This document shows positions 16,200 to 24,618 of a stretch of 58,928 nucleotides of DNA, one piece after another; positions within the stretch are counted from its first letter, which is position 1, and every line of letters begins with the position of its first letter. This DNA comes from Eubacterium sp. (lineage in GTDB: Bacteria; Bacillota; Clostridia; Lachnospirales; Lachnospiraceae): positions 1-58,928 of the forward strand of contig JAILOU010000013.1 in NCBI GenBank assembly GCA_024690665.1, given 5' to 3'. A program made the position numbers and the translations under genes. Below the pieces are notes generated by a model. It was not told the origin of the DNA, did no database searches, and saw only the letters and a program-made list of their open reading frames with translations.

Positions 16200-17204
16200 A
16201 TGATTGATGGAAAGAAAGTATTATTTAGCGGAATGCAGGCAACCGGTAATCTGACACTTGGCAATTACCTGGGAGCATTAAATAACTGGGTAAGTTTAAG
16301 TGATGAATATGAGTGTTTTTACTGTGTGGTTGATGAGCATTCTATCACAGTAAGACAGGAACCGGCAGAACTTCGTAAAAGAGCCAGAAACCTGCTGGCA
16401 CTTTACATTGCTGCAGGGCTTGATCCTAAGAAGAACTGTATCTACTACCAGTCACATGTGTCCGGTCATGCGGAACTTGCCTGGATCTTGAACTGTTATA
16501 CCTATATGGGTGAACTTAACAGAATGACACAGTTTAAGGATAAGGCAGCAAAACATGCGGATAACATCAATGCCGGATTGTTTACCTATCCGGTTTTGAT
16601 GGCTGCGGATATCCTGTTATATCAGGCCGATGTTGTACCTGTAGGTTCTGATCAAAAGCAGCATCTGGAACTGACCAGAGATATAGCGCAGAGATTTAAC
16701 AGTATTTATGGAGATGTCTTTACGGTTCCGGAACCTTATTTTGGTAAGGTGGGTCGTAAGATTATGTCACTTCAAGAACCGGATAAGAAGATGTCAAAGT
16801 CAGATGAGAATGCGAATGCAAGCGTTTATCTGATGGACGATCCGGATACAATCCGAAGAAAATTTAAAAGAGCCGTTACAGATTCAGTTGGTATTGTACA
16901 GTACACACAGGAGCAACCGGGTGTTAAAAACTTGCTTGATATTTACTGCGCATGTACTGAAAAATCAACAGAAGATGCTGTAAAGGAATTTGAAAATGGT
17001 GGCTACGGACAGCTCAAAAGTGCTGTTGCAGAAGAAGTAGTTGGAAGATTAAAACCTCTTCAGGATGAATTTGACAGAATTATCAAGGATAAAGAATACT
17101 TAAACGGGATTATTAAAGAAAATGCGGAAAAAGCGCAGTACTATTCGAATAAGACACTGCGCAAGGTGCAAAAGAAAGTGGGATTCCCGGAAAGAATCAG
17201 ATAA
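16200..17204 (+). CDS. trpS: Tryptophanyl-tRNA synthetase
   Basis: A class Ic aminoacyl-tRNA synthetase of 334 residues. The HIGH-equivalent is TGNLTLGNYLG (about 15-25). The KMSKS loop is present exactly (about 197-201). DEHSITV and VGSDQKQHLEL contact tryptophan and ATP. I chose ATG 16200 because GAGGAGA is 10 bp upstream; ATG 16182 has no ribosome site. Its stop overlaps the convergent RluA-type gene by 8 bp. Confidence 0.96.
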   Translation: MIDGKKVLFSGMQATGNLTLGNYLGALNNWVSLSDEYECFYCVVDEHSITVRQEPAELRKRARNLLALYIAAGLDPKKNCIYYQSHVSGHAELAWILNCYTYMGELNRMTQFKDKAAKHADNINAGLFTYPVLMAADILLYQADVVPVGSDQKQHLELTRDIAQRFNSIYGDVFTVPEPYFGKVGRKIMSLQEPDKKMSKSDENANASVYLMDDPDTIRRKFKRAVTDSVGIVQYTQEQPGVKNLLDIYCACTEKSTEDAVKEFENGGYGQLKSAVAEEVVGRLKPLQDEFDRIIKDKEYLNGIIKENAEKAQYYSNKTLRKVQKKVGFPERIR

Positions 17205-18081
17205 GGTTCATATCTGCGGGAAGCGGACAGGTAAAGCATACATCTTCGTTGGTAATTGGATGTGTAAATGCAAGCTGATACGAATGTAATGCAACGCGAT
17301 CAATATAGGTGTAATCCGGATGATACAGATAATCGCCTATAAGTGGATGATGAATATGCTTCATATGCACGCGTATTTGGTGCGTACGGCCTGTCTCAAG
17401 TTGTAATCGTACAAGTGATAGGTCTTTTTGGGAATTATAGGCGAGAGAGTCGTAATGTGTTACGGCTGTTTCGCCTTTTTCATAGTCTACGCATCTTGTG
17501 ATGGCAGAGCCTTCTTGTCGGGCAATTGGGGCGTCTATGGTTCCGCTTCCATGTAGACATCCCGAAACGAAAGCTTCGTAGGTTCGATGGATCATTCGGT
17601 TTTTGGCATTGGCATACAAAATGCTTGCGGAAAACATATTTTTGGCAAGTAAAGTAAGCCCTGTTGTATCACGATCTAACCGGTTGATACAACGAAAGAC
17701 AAAAGGAAGTCCTTTTTCCTGATAATAATAGGCAAGCGCATTGGCCAGTGTATTATCGTAGTTTTTATAGGATGGATGGGTTGGCATATTACTTGGTTTA
17801 TTGACAACGATAAGATCTTCGTCCTCATATACGATTTCGAAGGGAAGCATAACCGGCATGATTTTTTGTGAACTTTCTTCTTCTGCAATCGTAAGCGTTA
17901 GGGTGTCGCCGCCGGATAATATGTCACGGGTGTAAGCCCAACTGCCATTTTGCAAGATGCCTTTGGGCGTCTTTTTTAATGCAACAATTACGGCATGAGA
18001 AAACCCCTTTGTGCGAATAAACTGTTCGATGGTTTTGTTATGAAATTCAGAATCTATGGTATAGGTAAGTACTCGTTTCAT
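17197..18081 (-). CDS. RluA family pseudouridine synthase
   Basis: A 294-residue RNA pseudouridine synthase. The catalytic Asp is Asp136 in RCINRLDRDTTGL. Other family segments are VVNKPSNMPTHPS and LETGRTHQIRVHM. The N-terminal 75 residues are an S4-like RNA-binding region. The family includes RluC/RluD (23S rRNA) and tRNA enzymes; the target here cannot be assigned. ATG 18081 fits the family N-terminus; no strong ribosome site is visible and the leader is under 20 nt. It is divergent from yifB. Confidence 0.92.
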   Translation of the reverse strand: MKRVLTYTIDSEFHNKTIEQFIRTKGFSHAVIVALKKTPKGILQNGSWAYTRDILSGGDTLTLTIAEEESSQKIMPVMLPFEIVYEDEDLIVVNKPSNMPTHPSYKNYDNTLANALAYYYQEKGLPFVFRCINRLDRDTTGLTLLAKNMFSASILYANAKNRMIHRTYEAFVSGCLHGSGTIDAPIARQEGSAITRCVDYEKGETAVTHYDSLAYNSQKDLSLVRLQLETGRTHQIRVHMKHIHHPLIGDYLYHPDYTYIDRVALHSYQLAFTHPITNEDVCFTCPLPADMNLI

Positions 18082-18105
18082 ATGAATCATTATTAGAGAA
18101 AAATT

Positions 18106-18134
18106 ATAATATTGCAAGAAGAATTTCTTTACAA
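18106..18134 (-). promoter_or_regulatory. Promoter of the RluA-type gene
   Basis: On the minus strand TTGTAA (18134-18129), a 17-bp spacer and TATTAT (18111-18106). The -35 shares bases with the divergent yifB -35. Confidence 0.55.
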
Positions 18135-18156
18135 ATGAAACTGCGGATGATAACAT
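18128..18156 (+). promoter_or_regulatory. Promoter of yifB-dprA
   Basis: TTTACA (18128-18133), a 17-bp spacer and TAACAT (18151-18156) with TG at 18148-18149. The -35 overlaps the minus-strand -35 by five bases. Confidence 0.5.
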
Positions 18157-18231
18157 AAGGTCATCTTAAAAATCTATATTTTCAATCGTCGGATTTCCCG
18201 ACAATTTCCAAATCCTGGAAAGGAAGAATAA

Positions 18232-19773
18232 TTGTATAGCGTAGTAGAAACAGCAATTCTAAATGGAATTGACAGTGTTTTGGTGTCGATAGAAGCGAAT
18301 ATCTCAGAAGGGCTTCCTGTCTTTGAGATGGTTGGCTTTTTGGCGACAGAAGTAAAAGAGGCGAAAGAACGCGTTCGTATCGCACTTGGCAACAGCGGAT
18401 TCTCGCTACCGGTCAGGCGGATTACGGTGAACTTTTATCCGGCCAATTTAAAAAAATCGGGTTCAGGATTCGATCTTCCGGTAGCCCTCGCACTATGTGG
18501 AGCCATGGGAGTGCTGGAAAGTAAAGTCTTGCAAGGGGGACTGATTGCCGGTGAAGTGTCTTTAAGTGGCAGGATTCTGCCGGTGGAAGGAGTGCTGTCC
18601 ATTGTAGATATGGCAAAGCAAAAAGGGAAAAAATACTGCATTATTCCGAAGGATAACGAGACGGAAGCGATGCTGGTGTCGGGGATTAAGATTTATCCGG
18701 TGCAGACCTTGCAAGAAACCATAGAGTTACTTAGCCGGCGGGATTTTGAATCGATAAAGCCGCGTATTGTAAAGTGCGCTAAGAAAGAAGAAGAATTCGC
18801 GGATTTTGCCGATGTTGCAGGACATGAACAGGTGAAACGAATTTGCGAAGTGGCAGCTTCGGGGATGCATAACCTGCTTATGATAGGTCCGCCGGGAGTA
18901 GGGAAGACAATGCTTGCGCTTCGGATACCGGGCATATTACCGCCGCTTAAAGAAGAAGAGAAGATGGAACTTTCAAAGATTTACAGTGTCAGCGGACTAC
19001 TAAATCCGGGAGGAGGATTGTTAGAACAAAGACCGTTTCGTATGCCACATCACTCGATTCCGAAGGGGGCTCTGATTGGTGGTGGAACAGTTGCGAAACC
19101 GGGGGAGATATCGCTGGCGCATGCAGGTGTCTTGTTTTTGGATGAATTTCCGGAATTTGATAAAAATGTATTAGATGAACTGAGGGAACCTATGGAAGAT
19201 AAAAAGGTTCGTATCAGTAGATTGGGTGGTAGTTTTGAGTATCCGGCAGATTTTATATTGGTGGCAGCTATGAGTGCGTGTCGGTGTGGCTATTATCCGG
19301 ATATGAACCGGTGTACCTGTACGTCGGCGCAAGTGCATTCTTATCTGTCTGCAATTTCGCAGCCACTGCTTGACCGAATTGATCTTGGCATAGAGGTCAT
19401 GCAGCAACCGGTCAGTGTGTTAAACAAAAATGAACGAAGGGAACATTCAGCAGATATTCGAAAACGGGTGATAAAGGTGCACCAGATTCAAAAAAAGCGA
19501 TATAAATCAGAACAGTTTTATTACAATGGGCAGATTCCGTCGGCTAAGATTGAAACATATTGTCCGCTGCCGGATGACTTAAAAGCCTATATGGAAGAGA
19601 TGTTTATAAAATTGAAATTAAGTGCAAGAGGGTATTATAAAATTCTGCGGGTTGCAAGAACACTTGCAGATATGGATGCGGAAGAAGATATTTCCATTCG
19701 TCATCTAAGTGAAGCACTTTGTTATAGGAGTATTGATAAAAAATATTGGGAGAAAAATGATTATGATCTATGA
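18232..19773 (+). CDS. yifB: YifB/ComM-family Mg-chelatase-like AAA+ ATPase
   Basis: A 513-residue protein. The N-terminal Lon-substrate-like domain has the typical opening (YSVVETAILNGIDSVLV, ISEGLPVFEMVG). The Walker A is GPPGVGKT (about 219-226), Walker B is VLFLDEFPEF, and a four-Cys segment (CRCGYYPD, CTCTS) is present. ComM in Gram-negatives is a branch-migration helicase promoting recombination of transforming DNA. The start is TTG 18232, which matches the family N-terminus and has AAAGGAAG upstream; there is no better ATG. It overlaps dprA by 11 bp. Confidence 0.95.
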   Translation: MYSVVETAILNGIDSVLVSIEANISEGLPVFEMVGFLATEVKEAKERVRIALGNSGFSLPVRRITVNFYPANLKKSGSGFDLPVALALCGAMGVLESKVLQGGLIAGEVSLSGRILPVEGVLSIVDMAKQKGKKYCIIPKDNETEAMLVSGIKIYPVQTLQETIELLSRRDFESIKPRIVKCAKKEEEFADFADVAGHEQVKRICEVAASGMHNLLMIGPPGVGKTMLALRIPGILPPLKEEEKMELSKIYSVSGLLNPGGGLLEQRPFRMPHHSIPKGALIGGGTVAKPGEISLAHAGVLFLDEFPEFDKNVLDELREPMEDKKVRISRLGGSFEYPADFILVAAMSACRCGYYPDMNRCTCTSAQVHSYLSAISQPLLDRIDLGIEVMQQPVSVLNKNERREHSADIRKRVIKVHQIQKKRYKSEQFYYNGQIPSAKIETYCPLPDDLKAYMEEMFIKLKLSARGYYKILRVARTLADMDAEEDISIRHLSEALCYRSIDKKYWEKNDYDL

Positions 19774-20833
19774 ATATTGGTTGGCAAATACCGGAAGATT
19801 TACACCGGGGCAGATTCAAAAACTGCTTAAAATTTCAGGAGATGCCAAGGGCGTCTATCACATGAAAAAAGAAACGATACAAAAGGTTTGCTTTTGGAAT
19901 CAGGAGATCTATCAGGAATATGTGAATGAAAAAAAGTCCTGGAATTTAATGAAGAAATGGGAACAGTTTAAGCGATATAAAATGGGATTTCTAACAATCT
20001 TTCAAAAGGAATATCCAGACTCGCTCAAAGAAATATATGATCCTCCATTTGCCTTATATTATTATGGGAATATTGAAATGTTAAAAAAGAACAGTATCTC
20101 GATTGTGGGTGCGAGGCGGTGTAGTGAGTATGGCGCGAAAACGGCCAGAGTTCTGGCTAATGGGCTTTCACACAGAGGCGTGTGTATTGTAAGTGGTATG
20201 GCGGAAGGAATTGACTCTTATGCACATGCCGGAGCATTATCCGGAAGTGGAGGTACCATAGCCGTGCTGGGGTGTGGAGCCAATGTGTGCTATCCGCCCA
20301 AAAATCAGATGATGTATAAGACAATTCGGGAAAAGGGGCTGATCATAAGTGAGTATGGACCGGGGGTGCAACCGGTCGGATGGCATTTTCCAATGAGAAA
20401 TCGGATTATAAGTGGGCTAAGTAATAAAATAATTGTTGTGGAAGCCAAAGAAAAGAGTGGATCATTGATAACGGCTGATGCTGCGCTCGAACAAGGGAAA
20501 GACGTGTATGCCGTACCCGGCAGAATCTTAGATCCGCTTAGCAAAGGTTGTAATGAGCTGATTCGGCAGGGAGCCGGGATAATCAGTGACCCGGATGCGT
20601 TTGTATCTCAGTACAATGATTATATTGATCTTCGTACGCACGATACGTTACCTAAGGAATTGACTGCAGATGAAAAAAAGGTCTATATGAGTCTTGATTA
20701 TGTTCCGAAACGAATAGAAAATATCGTTGAGGAAGTGGCGCTCGAATATCGCCAGGCAGTGGTTATTGTTTCTTCACTGATTGCCAAAGGATGCGTCAGG
20801 GAAAGCTTTAAAAATCAGTATGTCAGAATTTGA
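19763..20833 (+). CDS. dprA: DNA-processing protein DprA/Smf
   Basis: A 356-residue protein that loads RecA onto incoming single-stranded DNA during transformation. The Rossmann core shows SIVGARRCSEYG (about 112-123), SGMAEGIDSYAH, AVLGCGANVCYPP, RNRIISGLS and SGSLITA. A C-terminal DprA winged helix is seen (about 300-356). The start ATG 19763 lies inside the yifB end, 9 bp after GGGAGA, so the two are coupled. The topA gene follows from its own promoter. Confidence 0.95.
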   Translation: MIYEYWLANTGRFTPGQIQKLLKISGDAKGVYHMKKETIQKVCFWNQEIYQEYVNEKKSWNLMKKWEQFKRYKMGFLTIFQKEYPDSLKEIYDPPFALYYYGNIEMLKKNSISIVGARRCSEYGAKTARVLANGLSHRGVCIVSGMAEGIDSYAHAGALSGSGGTIAVLGCGANVCYPPKNQMMYKTIREKGLIISEYGPGVQPVGWHFPMRNRIISGLSNKIIVVEAKEKSGSLITADAALEQGKDVYAVPGRILDPLSKGCNELIRQGAGIISDPDAFVSQYNDYIDLRTHDTLPKELTADEKKVYMSLDYVPKRIENIVEEVALEYRQAVVIVSSLIAKGCVRESFKNQYVRI

Positions 20834-20883
20834 TAATTGCATTAATATAGTAGAAAAAATTCATCGCTTTTTTGAAAATGTTC

Positions 20884-20912
20884 TTGAAATTAGAATAGCG
20901 TTGGTGTATAGT
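20884..20912 (+). promoter_or_regulatory. Promoter of topA
   Basis: TTGAAA (20884-20889), a 17-bp spacer and TATAGT (20907-20912), about 40 bp before the topA start. Confidence 0.65.
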
Positions 20913-20958
20913 GGTTTCGAATTTTGTGCTAAAAATAAAGGATTTCAGGAGCAAACAA

Positions 20959-23043
20959 ATGGCAAAATATCTAGTGATTGTAGAGTCGCCTGCTAAGGTG
21001 AAGACGATAAAAAAATTTTTAGGGAAAAATTATGAAGTTGCGGCTTCTAACGGGCATGTAAGGGATCTTCCAAAGAGCTCGCTCGGAATTGATGTTGAAA
21101 ATGATTTTGAACCACATTATATTACGATTCGAGGAAAGGGAGATGTTCTCGCAAAGCTTCGTAAAGAAGTAAAAAAGTCAGATAAAGTATATCTTGCAAC
21201 TGACCCGGACCGCGAAGGTGAAGCAATATCATGGCATTTGGCACATGCGCTTAAGCTTGATGAAAAATCATATGCCAGAATTACATTTAACGAGATTACG
21301 AAAAATGCGGTAAAAGAGTCTTTGAAAAACCCGCGTGAAATTAATATGGGACTTGTGGATGCCCAGCAGGCAAGACGTGTTCTTGACCGTATGGTGGGAT
21401 ATCAGATTTCACCGCTTTTATGGGTGAAGGTAAAAAGAGGTTTAAGTGCAGGACGAGTACAGTCCGTTGCACTTCGTATTATTGCCGATCGAGAAGCGGA
21501 GATTGATGCTTTTATTCCGGATGAATACTGGACATTGGATGCACAGGTTTTACCGGAAGGAGAAAAAAAGTCTCTTACTGCACATTTTTATGGTTCTAAG
21601 ACAAAGAGAATCAATATTTCATCCAAAGAAGAAGTGGAACAGATTGTCAATGCAATCAAAGGGGAAACACCTGAAATCACGGAAATTAAAAAGTCTGAAC
21701 GTGTGAAAAAGCAGCCGTTACCATTTACAACCAGTACACTGCAACAAGAGGCTTCTAAACGCCTTAACTTCTCAACCGTTAAGACAATGCGATTCGCTCA
21801 GCAGCTTTATGAAGGCGTTGACATCAAGAAAAAAGGAACGGTTGCTCTTATCACTTATCTTCGTACCGACTCTACCCGAGTTTCGGAAGAAGCTGAAAAT
21901 GCTGCAGAAGCATTTATCAAAGAGGTGCATGGAGAAGAATATGTTGGAAAACGCGACAATAAATCTAAGAACAATAATAAGATTCAGGATGCGCATGAAG
22001 CAATTCGTCCGACTGATGTGACACTGACACCTTCTATGGTAAAAGAATCGCTTACAAGAGATCAGTTCCGTCTGTACCAGCTTATCTGGAATCGTTTTAT
22101 GGCGAGTCAGATGACACCGGCGATTTACGAAAGTACAGCTGTCAAAATTAAGATGGGTGAGTATTATTTCAATGTAAATGCATCTAAGGTAAAGTTCGAT
22201 GGTTTCTTGTCAGTTTATTCGGTTGAAGATGAAAACGAAGATGAGAAAAAAGTAATGCTAAAAGGCATTGATGAGAATACAAAGCTTGCTTTCCAGGAGT
22301 TTGAAGAAAAGCAGCATTTCACTCAGCCACCTGCACATTATACAGAAGCATCGCTTGTCAGGGCACTTGAGGAACTTGGAATTGGACGTCCAAGTACATA
22401 TGCACCTACAATCTCAACAATTCTGAATCGAAGATATATTGCCAAGGAAGGTCGTCAGCTCTATATGACAGAACTAGGTGAAGTTGTCAATTCGATTATG
22501 AAGGATGCTTTCCCGGTGATTGTCAATGAACAGTTTACGGCGAATATGGAATCGCTTCTTGATAATATCGAGGAAGGAACCATAGATTGGAAAACGGTTA
22601 TTCGAAACTTCTATCCGGATCTGGATGAAGCAGTCAAGGCCGCAGAAAAAGATCTTGAAAAAGTTGAAATTGAGGATGAAAAGACGGATGTAATCTGTGA
22701 AAAATGCGGTGCCAATATGGTAATCAAGTATGGACCGCATGGAAGATTCCTTGCATGCCCGAACTTCCCTGATTGCAGGAATACGAAACCGTATTATGAA
22801 AAAATCGGTGTTCCTTGTCCATTGTGCAACAGCGAAGTTGTGTTAAAGAAAACGAAAAAGGGTCGTAAATATTACGGCTGTGAGAATAATCCTGATTGTG
22901 AATTCATGTCCTGGCAAAAGCCATCCGTCACCAAATGTCCTACTTGCGGCGGATACATGATTGAAAAAGGATCCAAACTGGTTTGTGCCGATCAAAACTG
23001 TAAGACGGTACTTGATTTGAAAAAGAATAAAGAAGATAAGTAA
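20959..23043 (+). CDS. topA: DNA topoisomerase I
   Basis: A type IA topoisomerase of 694 residues that relaxes negative supercoils. The Toprim domain has VIVESPAK and the acidic TDPDREGEAISWH. The catalytic Tyr is Tyr300 in TYLRTDSTR. ELGIGRPSTYAPT and three C-terminal four-Cys zinc ribbons (starting near residues 578, 625 and 660) are present. ATG 20959 follows AGGAG at 20947-20951; an in-frame ATG at 20911 overlaps the -10. Confidence 0.97.
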   Translation: MAKYLVIVESPAKVKTIKKFLGKNYEVAASNGHVRDLPKSSLGIDVENDFEPHYITIRGKGDVLAKLRKEVKKSDKVYLATDPDREGEAISWHLAHALKLDEKSYARITFNEITKNAVKESLKNPREINMGLVDAQQARRVLDRMVGYQISPLLWVKVKRGLSAGRVQSVALRIIADREAEIDAFIPDEYWTLDAQVLPEGEKKSLTAHFYGSKTKRINISSKEEVEQIVNAIKGETPEITEIKKSERVKKQPLPFTTSTLQQEASKRLNFSTVKTMRFAQQLYEGVDIKKKGTVALITYLRTDSTRVSEEAENAAEAFIKEVHGEEYVGKRDNKSKNNNKIQDAHEAIRPTDVTLTPSMVKESLTRDQFRLYQLIWNRFMASQMTPAIYESTAVKIKMGEYYFNVNASKVKFDGFLSVYSVEDENEDEKKVMLKGIDENTKLAFQEFEEKQHFTQPPAHYTEASLVRALEELGIGRPSTYAPTISTILNRRYIAKEGRQLYMTELGEVVNSIMKDAFPVIVNEQFTANMESLLDNIEEGTIDWKTVIRNFYPDLDEAVKAAEKDLEKVEIEDEKTDVICEKCGANMVIKYGPHGRFLACPNFPDCRNTKPYYEKIGVPCPLCNSEVVLKKTKKGRKYYGCENNPDCEFMSWQKPSVTKCPTCGGYMIEKGSKLVCADQNCKTVLDLKKNKEDK

Positions 23044-23077
23044 AAGGTCTTGAGAACTAACAGCATATGACTTTTTT
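23043..23077 (+). terminator. Possible weak terminator after topA
   Basis: A 7-bp stem with one G-T pair (23043-23049 with 23069-23075), a 19-nt loop and a T-run to 23077. The loop is long, so this is a low-confidence call. Confidence 0.35.
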
Positions 23078-23083
23078 ACTATA

Positions 23084-23150
23084 AAATAATCTGAATTGTT
23101 GCAAAAAATGTAAAAAGATGTTAATATTGTTGTGACTATTCAGATTATTT
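23084..23150. promoter_or_regulatory. 13-bp perfect inverted repeat flanking the codY promoter
   Basis: AAATAATCTGAAT (23084-23096) is exactly complementary in reverse to 23138-23150. The left arm ends just before the -35 and the right arm lies just after the predicted RNA start, so the pair brackets the core promoter. Each arm partly resembles the CodY consensus AATTTTCWGAAAATT (10-11 of 15 matches), which suggests autoregulation but does not prove it. Confidence 0.6.
23099..23127 (+). promoter_or_regulatory. Promoter of codY
   Basis: TTGCAA (23099-23104), a 17-bp spacer and TAATAT (23122-23127) with the TG extension at 23119-23120. Confidence 0.65.
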
Positions 23151-23168
23151 ATGTTTGGAGGTTTTAAG

Positions 23169-23951
23169 ATGAGTGTTCAACTCTTAGATAAAACACGTAA
23201 AATTAATAAATTATTGCACAACAATAATAAATCAAAAGTTGTATTTAACGATATTTGCGCAGTGCTTACAGATATTCTTGATTCGAATATCCTGGTTATT
23301 TCCAAAAAGGGAAAGGTGCTTGGCGTTAGTAAAGGCAATGGAATACCGCAGATTGAAGAATTGATTCTTGGAGATGTCGGTGGATTTATCGATCCGTTAC
23401 TCAATGAAAGATTGCTTGGCATCTTATCCACGAAGGAAAATGTCAATCTTGAAACTTTGGGCTTTGAAAAAGACATAAAAAAATACTGTGCCATTATCAC
23501 GCCGATAGATATCGCAGGAGAACGTCTCGGAACATTATTTGTATATCGCGTTGATCAGTTATATGATATTGACGATATTATCTTAAGTGAGTACGGAACG
23601 ACAGTGGTTGGGTTGGAAATGATGCGTTCTGTGAATGAAGAGAATGCAGAAGAAGTAAGAAAACGTCAGATTGTAAAGTCAGCAATTAACACACTTTCAT
23701 TTTCAGAGCTTGAAGCAATCATCCATATTTTTGATGAGCTGAGCGGAAGAGAAGGCATTTTGGTTGCAAGTAAGATTGCAGACCGTGTCGGCATTACCAG
23801 ATCGGTAATTGTTAATGCACTTCGTAAGTTTGAAAGTGCCGGCGTTATTGAATCGAGATCTTCCGGTATGAAAGGAACCTATATTAAGGTTTTAAATGAA
23901 TTGGTATTTGAAGAAATTGATGAAATAAAAAAACAAAATAGTGATCAGTAA
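23169..23951 (+). CDS. codY: GTP- and branched-chain-amino-acid-sensing global regulator CodY
   Basis: A 260-residue protein of normal CodY length. The N-terminal GAF domain opens with SVQLLDKTRKINKLL, and the C-terminal winged helix includes ASKIADRVGITRSVIVNALRK at about 200-222. CodY represses or activates many genes when GTP and isoleucine/leucine/valine are plentiful. ATG 23169 follows GGAGG (23157-23161). It sits directly upstream of the flagellar operon, as in Bacillus, where CodY represses motility in rich medium. A strong terminator separates it from flgB. Confidence 0.96.
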   Translation: MSVQLLDKTRKINKLLHNNNKSKVVFNDICAVLTDILDSNILVISKKGKVLGVSKGNGIPQIEELILGDVGGFIDPLLNERLLGILSTKENVNLETLGFEKDIKKYCAIITPIDIAGERLGTLFVYRVDQLYDIDDIILSEYGTTVVGLEMMRSVNEENAEEVRKRQIVKSAINTLSFSELEAIIHIFDELSGREGILVASKIADRVGITRSVIVNALRKFESAGVIESRSSGMKGTYIKVLNELVFEEIDEIKKQNSDQ

Positions 23952-23972
23952 AGAATGGAATCGACTGGTTTT

Positions 23973-24008
23973 AAACGGATTTATATATCAGATATAAGTC
24001 CGTTTTTT
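23973..24008 (+). terminator. Rho-independent terminator after codY
   Basis: A 14-bp stem with one T-G pair (23973-23986 with 23992-24005), a 5-nt loop and a T-run. A 60-codon reading frame across it (23955-24137) is judged spurious. Confidence 0.88.
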
Positions 24009-24037
24009 GTTTTTGAGGTTATTATTTATAGTCACAA

Positions 24038-24064
24038 TACAAAAGCAAGATGTTGTATCGATAA
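24038..24064 (+). promoter_or_regulatory. Candidate weak sigma-D promoter upstream of flgB
   Basis: TACA (24038-24041), a 15-bp spacer and ATCGATAA (24057-24064): three of four and six of eight matches to the motility sigma consensus. The Bacillus fla/che operon also has a weak sigma-D promoter upstream of its sigma-A promoter, so placement supports it. Confidence 0.35.
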
Positions 24065-24071
24065 AAAGGAA

Positions 24072-24091
24072 TTTATACCATATGGTGTAAA
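24072..24091. promoter_or_regulatory. 20-bp near-perfect palindrome upstream of the fla/che promoter
   Basis: TTTATACCAT followed by ATGGTGTAAA: nine of ten positions pair about the centre at 24081/24082, with an inner ACCATATGGT perfect. It lies 6 bp upstream of the sigma-A -35, a typical activator or repressor position. The regulator is unknown. Confidence 0.55.
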
Positions 24092-24097
24092 AAATAC

Positions 24098-24125
24098 TTG
24101 TTTTTTTCTCTATATAAATTATAAT
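24098..24125 (+). promoter_or_regulatory. Main sigma-A-type promoter of the fla/che operon
   Basis: TTGTTT (24098-24103), a 16-bp spacer and consensus TATAAT (24120-24125), leaving a leader of about 65 nt before flgB. Confidence 0.6.
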
Positions 24126-24196
24126 GAATATGAGTAATAAGATATACATATTGCGTCTGTATGCGATGGCAACAAGTATAGGAGGTTATGAGTCGT

Positions 24197-24589
24197 ATGA
24201 TTAGTACCAATGCGTTTAGCTATGCAGATGTATTAACAAAAGCTGCTGATGCCAGCTATTTGCGAGAAACACTGATCAGTCAGAATATTGCAAATGTTGA
24301 TACTGTAGGCTACAAAAGACAGGATGTTGACTTTGAGTCGGTCCTTGAAAGAGAACTTGGCATGTCAAAATATGAGATGCTTGACCAAAAGATTGAGAAT
24401 ATTCATATGAATCATTTGACGGCAACGGCGTATACGGATGCAGAGAATTTTTCATATAGAGAAGACGGGAACAATGTAGATATTGATACTGAGAACGTGG
24501 AATTGGCGGCAGAGCAGATTCGCTACCAGGGACTGACAGAGAGTATTGATCAGGAATTTTCGCGTTTGAAAAGTGCAATGGGTAAATAA
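24197..24589 (+). CDS. flgB: Flagellar basal-body rod protein FlgB
   Basis: A 130-residue proximal rod subunit exported by the flagellar type III system. The N-terminal rod signature SQNIANVDTVGYKRQDVDFE is seen. I chose ATG 24197; AGGAGG at 24180-24185 is 11 bp away, whereas ATG 24188 would be only 2 bp away. It opens the fla/che operon. Confidence 0.95.
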   Translation: MISTNAFSYADVLTKAADASYLRETLISQNIANVDTVGYKRQDVDFESVLERELGMSKYEMLDQKIENIHMNHLTATAYTDAENFSYREDGNNVDIDTENVELAAEQIRYQGLTESIDQEFSRLKSAMGK

Positions 24590-24618
24590 TTAATTTGCTT
24601 TAGAAAGGGGATGAAGAT

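Noticed and set aside
23084..23150. Calling the codY inverted repeat arms CodY boxes
   Set aside because: Only 10-11 of 15 consensus positions match in each arm; kept as an unassigned repeat.
23955..24137. 60-codon frame after codY
   Set aside because: It runs through the codY terminator and the flgB regulatory region and has no ribosome site.
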